From NCBI GenBank assembly GCA_036398215.1, contig DASWHK010000312.1, positions 1 to 10,572 on the forward strand: a stretch of 10,572 nt of DNA, read 5' to 3'. Position numbers and translations under genes: made by a program. This DNA is from DASWHK01 sp036398215 (GTDB lineage: Bacteria; Acidobacteriota; UBA890). The notes under the pieces are model-generated. The model saw only the letters and a list, made by a program, of their open reading frames with translations. It searched no databases and had not been told where the DNA came from. The number at the start of each line of letters is the position of its first letter. Position 1 is the first letter of the stretch. Below, one piece after another: positions 7,217 to 10,572 of the stretch.

Positions 7217-7576
7217 ATGGCCCTACAGACGGCGAGGCAAGCGGACGATGAGGAAGGCATCAGCCTGCGGGACCTCGAGGCGATGGCCGACGTGCGACGG
7301 GAGGCGCTCGCCCGCGATCTCGAGAGCGCGGAGCCGTGCGCTTCGCTGTGGCTGGCCGTCATCCTGAGAGCGCTGCAGGACCTGGCTTTCTTGCGTCAGA
7401 AGGCCGGGAGGGAGCAGCTCAAGCCCCACGAGAGGAAGCGCATCGAGCGCATTCGCGAGTACGACCCGGCGGCGTTCTTCCTCGATCCTTGGTTCCGGGA
7501 GATTTGCGACCACATCGGCGTATCGGCGGACGCCGTCAGGCCCGGGGGCCTGTCGGGGACTCCGCCGCCTGCCTAG
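7217..7576 (+). CDS. Small uncharacterised helical protein
   Basis: This 119-residue protein has an AGGA ribosome binding site at 7207-7210, six bases before the ATG. It is predicted mostly helical: a charged helix at about 13-38, a hydrophobic segment SLWLAVILRALQDLAF (43-58), a charged stretch HERKRIERIREYDP (71-84), and a C-terminal block FFLDPWFREICDHIGVSADA (86-105). The layout (LWxAVLxxAxxDL, a basic helix, then FxxICxxLGxxxxxVR) resembles small proteins of unknown function that I have seen in mobile or accessory regions of other bacteria. I cannot name the family. The segment is not hydrophobic enough to be a clear membrane helix. Its position between two kinase modules suggests, without proving, a role in the same signalling unit. 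Confidence 0.7.
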   Translation: MALQTARQADDEEGISLRDLEAMADVRREALARDLESAEPCASLWLAVILRALQDLAFLRQKAGREQLKPHERKRIERIREYDPAAFFLDPWFREICDHIGVSADAVRPGGLSGTPPPA

Positions 7577-7633
7577 AATGAGCGGGCGGCCGAGCTGGTG
7601 ATCTTGACCTCGCGGGGGGCTGTCGGAGAGCGT

Positions 7634-7637
7634 GGAG
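7634..7637 (+). promoter_or_regulatory. Ribosome binding site for the second histidine kinase
   Basis: GGAG lies five bases before the ATG at 7643. The upstream in-frame GTG at 7598 has no comparable site and would add 15 residues with no domain, so ATG 7643 is preferred. Confidence 0.55.
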
Positions 7638-7642
7638 CAGCC

Positions 7643-8341
7643 ATGCCTGGAAAGCCGAGAGAAGCCGCCTTCGTCGCCGATCAGGTCCCCCGAAGGCAGC
7701 TCGCCCGCCGCCTGTACGGCGCCTGGGAGGAGGAGCGCCGGCGAATCGCCGGCGAGCTGCACGACAGCGTCGGCGGCCAGCTGACCGGCGTGGAGATCAT
7801 GGCGGCCTTGCTGCACAAGAGGCTCCAGAAGGAATCTTCACCCCACGCGGCGGCCGCCCAGGAGCTGCTCGAGAACCTACGCGAGGTCCACGTCCGCTTG
7901 CGGGCGGTGAGCCGCGGCTTGCTGCCGGTGGAAGACGATCCGCGCGGCCTGATGTCGGCGCTGCGCCGCTTGACGTCGATGAGCGATGAGCTCGACGGTA
8001 TCCGCTGCCGCTTCGTGTGCGACGAGGAGGTCGAGATCTCCGACCCTTGCGTGGCCACCGGCCTCTATCAGGTCGCCGAGGAGGCGTTGCGCAACGCCGG
8101 CCGCCGCTCCGGTCCCGGTGAGGTCGCCGTCGAGCTGGCCCGCGCCGGCGACGAGATCACCCTGACGGTGCACGACGCCGGTGCCAGCCTCGCGGACGGG
8201 TCCGCGAACGGCCGCGGCATGGGATTGGAGAGCATGGCGCGGCGCGTCGACCTCATCGGCGGGCGCCTCGAGATCGAGCCCGCCGAGCCCGCCGGCACGC
8301 TTCTCCGTTGTATCGTGCCGGCGACGGACGGACCGGTATGA
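7643..8341 (+). CDS. Second soluble sensor-less histidine kinase (HisKA_3 type)
   Basis: The 232-residue protein has the same architecture as the kinase at 5723-6469, with no membrane helix and no sensor domain. The phosphoacceptor motif is EEERRRIAGELHDSVGGQ at 29-46, with H40. The ATPase domain has the N-box VAEEALRNAGRRSG (144-157, N151), a degenerate G1 box VHDAGASL (176-183, D178) and the G2-like box GRGMGLESM (190-198), ending with GTLLRCIVPA. The usual His after the N-box (KHS/RHS) is Arg here, and the second G of DxGxG is lost, so ATP binding may be altered. The stop overlaps an ATG (8338, ATGA), the usual sign of a coupled downstream gene; that downstream gene is now a damaged receiver. 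The intact regulator at 8492 is the likely present partner. Confidence 0.88.
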   Translation: MPGKPREAAFVADQVPRRQLARRLYGAWEEERRRIAGELHDSVGGQLTGVEIMAALLHKRLQKESSPHAAAAQELLENLREVHVRLRAVSRGLLPVEDDPRGLMSALRRLTSMSDELDGIRCRFVCDEEVEISDPCVATGLYQVAEEALRNAGRRSGPGEVAVELARAGDEITLTVHDAGASLADGSANGRGMGLESMARRVDLIGGRLEIEPAEPAGTLLRCIVPATDGPV

Positions 8342-8495
8342 TCAGGCCCGCGGCGTGGTGTTCTCTTCCGGAAACCCGGAGGTCTACGCGCGAAGGGCGC
8401 GGGAAGGCGGCGCGGTCGCCTTCGTTTCCAAGGGCATGGTCCTCGACGAGATCGTGCCCGCGATCCGCGCCGCGCTCGAGGAGAAGAACGATTGA
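8338..8495 (+). pseudogene. Remnant of a receiver-domain gene (C-terminal half only)
   Basis: In the frame ending at the TGA 8493-8495 the translation from about 8352 reads GVVFSSGNPEVYARRAREGG, then AVAFVSKGMVLDEIVPAIRA and ALEEKND. This is the second half of a response-regulator receiver: strand 4 with the Ser/Thr switch, helix 4, strand 5 with the conserved Lys (VSK), and helix 5. The first half, with the acidic pocket and phosphoacceptor Asp, is missing. The ATG at 8338 that overlaps the kinase stop is in a different frame. The simplest reading is a deletion of roughly 200 bases just after the old start, which also shifted the frame. No good start codon and ribosome site remain for the fragment itself, although GTG codons occur at 8355 and 8358. 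Its end still supplies the ribosome binding site of the next gene. Confidence 0.75.
8478..8483 (+). promoter_or_regulatory. Ribosome binding site deciding the TTG start of the NarL-type regulator
   Basis: GAGGAG ends eight bases before TTG 8492, inside the receiver remnant. The TTG overlaps the remnant's stop as TTGA, and translation then begins MIRVLLADDHP, the expected first strand of a receiver. There is no usable ATG nearby in frame. Confidence 0.6.
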
Positions 8496-9121
8496 TACGC
8501 GTCCTGCTCGCCGATGACCATCCGATCGTTCGTGACGGGCTCAAGCGCCTGCTCGACGAGGAGGAAGGCTTGAGCCTGATCGGCGAGGCCGCCAGCTCCA
8601 GCGAGGCCTACCGCAAGGCGCTCGACAACAACGTCGACGTGTTGCTGCTCGACCTCGAGATGCCGGGGCGCGGCGGCCTCGACACCCTGCGCGAGCTGAA
8701 GCGGTTGAAGCCCCGGCTCCAGGTCCTGGTGCTCAGCCGCCACGACGAAGACCCCTACGCTGTTCGCTCGATTCGCGCCGGCGCTGCCGGCTATCTCACC
8801 AAGCACAGCCTCGCCGACGAGCTCGCCACGGCGATCCGCACGGTGGCGCGGGGCCAGCGATACATCACCGCCTCGGTGGCGGCGACCCTCGCCATGCATT
8901 TGCAGGCTCCCGAGGAGAGCAAGCTGCACGAGGCTTTGTCGGATCGTGAGCTGCAGGTCCTGTGCCTGATGGGCAGCGGCATGACCGCCACCGAGATCGC
9001 CGACGAGCTCTGTCTGAGCGTCAAGACGATCAGCACCTACCGGTCGCGGATCCTCGACAAGATGAGCCTCGAGAACAACGCCCAGCTCATTCGCTACGCC
9101 GTCGAGAACAAGCTGGTCTGA
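8492..9121 (+). CDS. NarL/FixJ family two-component response regulator
   Basis: The 209-residue protein is full length for the family. The receiver (1-120) has D8-D9 of the acidic pocket (LLADDHP), phosphoacceptor D54 in LLLDLEMPGRGG, switch S82 and K104 in GYLTKHS. The LuxR-type helix-turn-helix (149-209) reads LSDRELQVLCLMGSGMTATE followed by IADELCLSVKTISTYRSRIL, with the typical recognition-helix pattern SVKTISTYRSRI. It should bind DNA as a dimer when phosphorylated and is the only DNA-binding output of the whole signalling block. The sensor-less kinases upstream are the probable phosphodonors. The start is a TTG coupled to the stop of the receiver remnant. Confidence 0.94.
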   Translation: MIRVLLADDHPIVRDGLKRLLDEEEGLSLIGEAASSSEAYRKALDNNVDVLLLDLEMPGRGGLDTLRELKRLKPRLQVLVLSRHDEDPYAVRSIRAGAAGYLTKHSLADELATAIRTVARGQRYITASVAATLAMHLQAPEESKLHEALSDRELQVLCLMGSGMTATEIADELCLSVKTISTYRSRILDKMSLENNAQLIRYAVENKLV

Positions 9122-9498
9122 CCCAGCAACCTCGCAACCTGACAGTGGCGTTAGCGCCGTGGTGACTGGGCACGTTCGGTGAATTGCGTGTCCTCTCGCC
9201 GCCGAGAGCTGCCTTTCTCGCGGGGCGGCCTCGAAAGACGGGCCGGCTCAAAGCAGTTCGCCGCCGCCCTTTTGCAGACAGGCGGGCTCGATGCAGATTA
9301 CCCGCCCGATGCCCTTCCGCTGCAAACCCTGCAAGACGAGCGCATTTCTTGCAGAGAGGAACGGGCCGTGGCATGCATCAGAGACGCGAATCAAAGCGGT
9401 TGGGCGCTCAAGGCCCCCTGCGGGCGGGGCTGCGGGCTCCGTCTTCCCGCGCCTCTCGGTACAGATCCTCGCAGGGGAGGCCTTGTAGCGTCCCGTAT

Positions 9499-9526
9499 CG
9501 AGAGGTGAGGGGAGACGCACCTCTCG
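9499..9526 (+). repeat. Perfect 9-bp inverted repeat (hairpin)
   Basis: CGAGAGGTG (9499-9507) and CACCTCTCG (9518-9526) are exact reverse complements separated by a 10-base loop (9508-9517). No T-run follows on the plus strand, so it is not a classical intrinsic terminator. It could be an operator or part of a structured RNA. Confidence 0.55.
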
Positions 9527-9648
9527 CATTGGCGGTGAGCGCAGGTTGTAGGGACCTGCCCACCTGTCGACCAGTGCATTCGCCCCCGCGGTTGAAGGTG
9601 AGGACGAACGCATTGTTCCCCAAGTAAGTGCAATCGTCGTGCCAATGG

Positions 9649-9696
9649 CCGGACCTCTTGCCGTTCGCCTGGCCTCTCGTCGATCGGAAGGTCCGG
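9649..9696 (+). repeat. 8-bp inverted repeat with long loop
   Basis: CCGGACCT (9649-9656) pairs perfectly with AGGTCCGG (9689-9696) across a 32-base loop. It is weaker than the neighbouring repeats because of the loop length, but falls in the same gene-free region. Confidence 0.35.
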
Positions 9697-9817
9697 GAAC
9701 GGGCCGCGGCGTACCTGAATCGAGACCCAGGTCGCCTATCGGCTCTAAAGTGCGAAGTCCTCCGTCTCCCGCTTTTCCGCCGGCGACTGGCGCAAAGAGA
9801 GGATTCCCGATACCCTC

Positions 9818-9862
9818 CCCCGAACAAACAGACGTCTCCTACTTGCAGAGAGACGTTCGGGG
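9818..9862 (+). promoter_or_regulatory. Hairpin in the leader of the H1-like gene
   Basis: CCCCGAAC (9818-9825) is complementary to GTTCGGGG (9855-9862), and ACGTCTC (9832-9838) is complementary to GAGACGT (9850-9856). The two arms stack into one long stem with a bulge on the 5' side and an 11-base loop. An 8-base palindrome AGACGTCT lies at 9830-9837. The stem ends nine bases before the ribosome binding site GAGAGGGA (9872-9879) of the H1-like gene, which stays unpaired. It may be an mRNA leader structure controlling translation or stability, or a protein-binding operator. Confidence 0.5.
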
Positions 9863-9884
9863 ACCAACCAGAGAGGGATACAGC

Positions 9885-10349
9885 ATGGCTGATGATCGGA
9901 GCGCAGCGGCGCTGGCCGCCGCCGAGAAGCTCATCAAGCGCAAGCCGGACGCCACGACTGCGGAGTTCCGCACGGTTTGTGAGCGTGCCGACAAGAGCAT
10001 CGCGAAGCTCACGGGGCGCCAGTTCAACGCCCTGTACGTGCTGCCGACCAAACGGCGGCTCGGGTTCACCAAATCGCGGCGCAAGTCCAAGGCCACGGCC
10101 AAGGCCAAGCCGCGGGCCAAGAGGAAGACCCGGCGGCGCAGTGCCAACGGTCGGCGACGCGGTGCGCGCCGTCGCGCTGCGGGACGCGGCAGGGTGAGCG
10201 GGCGCGCGCTGGCCCGCAAGCTGGTGCTGGATCGCGATCAACAGGTGCGCGACGTCCTCGTCAAAGGCAGTGATCAGCAGGCCGCCTACGAGCTCGGCGC
10301 CAACGTCGATGCGTTCGTCGACGAGATCGCGGCGGCCCTGAAGGGCTGA
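9885..10349 (+). CDS. Histone H1-like, Arg/Lys-rich DNA-binding protein
   Basis: The 154-residue protein has three parts. Residues 1-55 are a helical N-terminal region (AAALAAAEKLIKRKPDATTA onward to TGRQFNALYVLPTKRR) that may fold as a small helix-turn-helix-like domain. Residues 56-112 are extremely basic: 28 of 57 are Lys or Arg, with Lys mostly in the first half (SKATAKAKPRAKRK) and Arg runs in the second. Residues 113-154 are acidic and amphipathic (ELGANVDAFVDEIAAALKG). The composition of the middle part matches bacterial histone H1-like proteins, which bind and compact DNA without strong sequence specificity. The start is set by GAGAGGGA at 9872-9879, five bases before the ATG; the upstream part of the frame has no coding character. 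It could instead be an RNA-binding or sequence-specific regulator. The flanking domains match no family I can name. Confidence 0.8.
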   Translation: MADDRSAAALAAAEKLIKRKPDATTAEFRTVCERADKSIAKLTGRQFNALYVLPTKRRLGFTKSRRKSKATAKAKPRAKRKTRRRSANGRRRGARRRAAGRGRVSGRALARKLVLDRDQQVRDVLVKGSDQQAAYELGANVDAFVDEIAAALKG

Positions 10350-10375
10350 GCCCGGCGCGAGCGTTTTCCCGTGTT

Positions 10376-10420
10376 CGGGGTAGGGGCGTTTGCGAGCGGG
10401 ACTCGTGCGCCCTTACCCCG
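10376..10420 (+). terminator. Strong hairpin downstream of the H1-like gene
   Basis: The arms CGGGGTAGGGGCG (10376-10388) and CGCCCTTACCCCG (10408-10420) pair over 13 bp with a single G-U. The loop itself can close a further short stem (10392-10396 with 10402-10406). It begins 26 bases after the stop codon. No T-run follows, so it could be a terminator of the U-poor type common in GC-rich genomes, or a 3'-end stabiliser. Confidence 0.55.
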
Positions 10421-10433
10421 GCCTGTCGGGGGC

Positions 10434-10459
10434 CGGCGGTCTCGCCGATCGGACCGCCG
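10434..10459 (+). terminator. Second hairpin in tandem
   Basis: CGGCGGTC (10434-10441) and GACCGCCG (10452-10459) form a perfect 8-bp stem with a 10-base loop, 13 bases after the preceding hairpin. Tandem stems after the last gene fit a transcription end for both hairpins together; there is no T-run here either. Confidence 0.4.
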
Positions 10460-10572
10460 AACGGGAACAACATCGCAATGATCCCCGCCGCGCCCATCCG
10501 AATCGACCTGGTCGACGCCTGGCGGCCGGCGATTCCGGGCGCTCGTTGAGCTCTCCGAGTGAGCGCCGCCGC

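Larger units (their letters stand above)
9122..9884 (+). other. Long region without a supportable gene; several inverted repeats
   Basis: No frame on either strand over these 763 bases gives a protein with recognisable domains plus a credible start and ribosome site. Some open frames exist, including long antisense ones, but their translations are Arg/Pro/Ser-rich and look like chance frames. The stretch has visibly more A and T than the flanking genes. It contains at least three perfect inverted repeats of 8-9 bp arms (9499-9526, 9649-9696, 9818-9862) and a 6-bp one at 9281-9306. The 11-mer CTTGCAGAGAG occurs at 9348-9358 and again at 9842-9852. It could hold the promoter and a long leader of the H1-like gene, a non-coding RNA, or a decayed gene. 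Confidence 0.5.

Noticed and set aside
7006..7251. Open frame after the receiver-only gene as a possible frameshifted output domain
   Set aside because: Its translation shows no helix-turn-helix pattern and it overlaps the small gene at 7217.
8338..8517. Short frame starting at the ATG overlapping the second kinase's stop
   Set aside because: Its translation is Arg/Ser-rich with no domain, while another frame of the same bases clearly encodes half a receiver.
9646..9663. TGG...TTGCC motif ahead of the H1-like gene as a second sigma-54 promoter
   Set aside because: The GG-to-GC spacing is 11 instead of 10 bases, and the distance to the gene is over 220 bases.
9408..10241. Long minus-strand open frame across the gene-free region and the H1-like gene
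   Set aside because: It runs antisense to the H1-like gene, which has a clear ribosome site and composition; the rest has no recognisable domain and no supported start.
10479..10550. 23-codon ATG frame near the window end
   Set aside because: Too short, no ribosome site and no recognisable pattern.

Overview
The window is uniformly GC-rich and every supported gene lies on the plus strand. It suggests an aerobic, high-GC Gram-negative-type bacterium from a lineage that couples alternative complex III to a caa3-type oxidase (Acidobacteriota, Myxococcota-like or Gemmatimonadota-like groups are plausible). The sequence alone does not fix the phylum.

Bases 1-5658 are the 3' part of a respiratory operon. 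In order it holds the C-terminal part of an ActF-like quinol:cytochrome c oxidoreductase subunit (cut by the window edge), a small membrane-anchored protein, a Sco-family copper chaperone, and subunits II (CuA plus fused cytochrome c domain), I, III and IV of a cytochrome c oxidase. Genes abut or overlap, mostly as ATGA or TTGA stop/start overlaps, so this is a tightly coupled operon. Electrons would pass from quinol through alternative complex III to the cytochrome c domain of subunit II, then CuA, heme a and the heme a3/CuB site. Sco would load CuA. Subunit I carries the YSHPAVY form of the helix VI motif, as in A2-type oxidases. The subunit IV frame runs about 70 codons past the usual end of the family.

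Bases 5674-9121 form a signalling block. A very good sigma-54-type -24/-12 promoter sits just upstream of a sensor-less soluble histidine kinase. Then come a receiver-only response regulator, a small uncharacterised helical protein, a second sensor-less histidine kinase of the same type, the C-terminal half of a decayed receiver, and a complete NarL/FixJ-type response regulator. The array looks like two kinase-receiver modules with one DNA-binding output; one receiver has been partly deleted.

Bases 9122-9884 contain no gene I can support but hold several inverted repeats. One of them lies directly in front of the last gene. That gene (9885-10349) encodes a small, extremely basic, histone H1-like protein with a helical N-terminal region, an arginine/lysine-rich middle and an acidic C-terminal tail. 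Two hairpins follow it (10376-10459). I see nothing identifiable in the last 110 bases.

No tRNA, rRNA, CRISPR array or insertion sequence was recognised.
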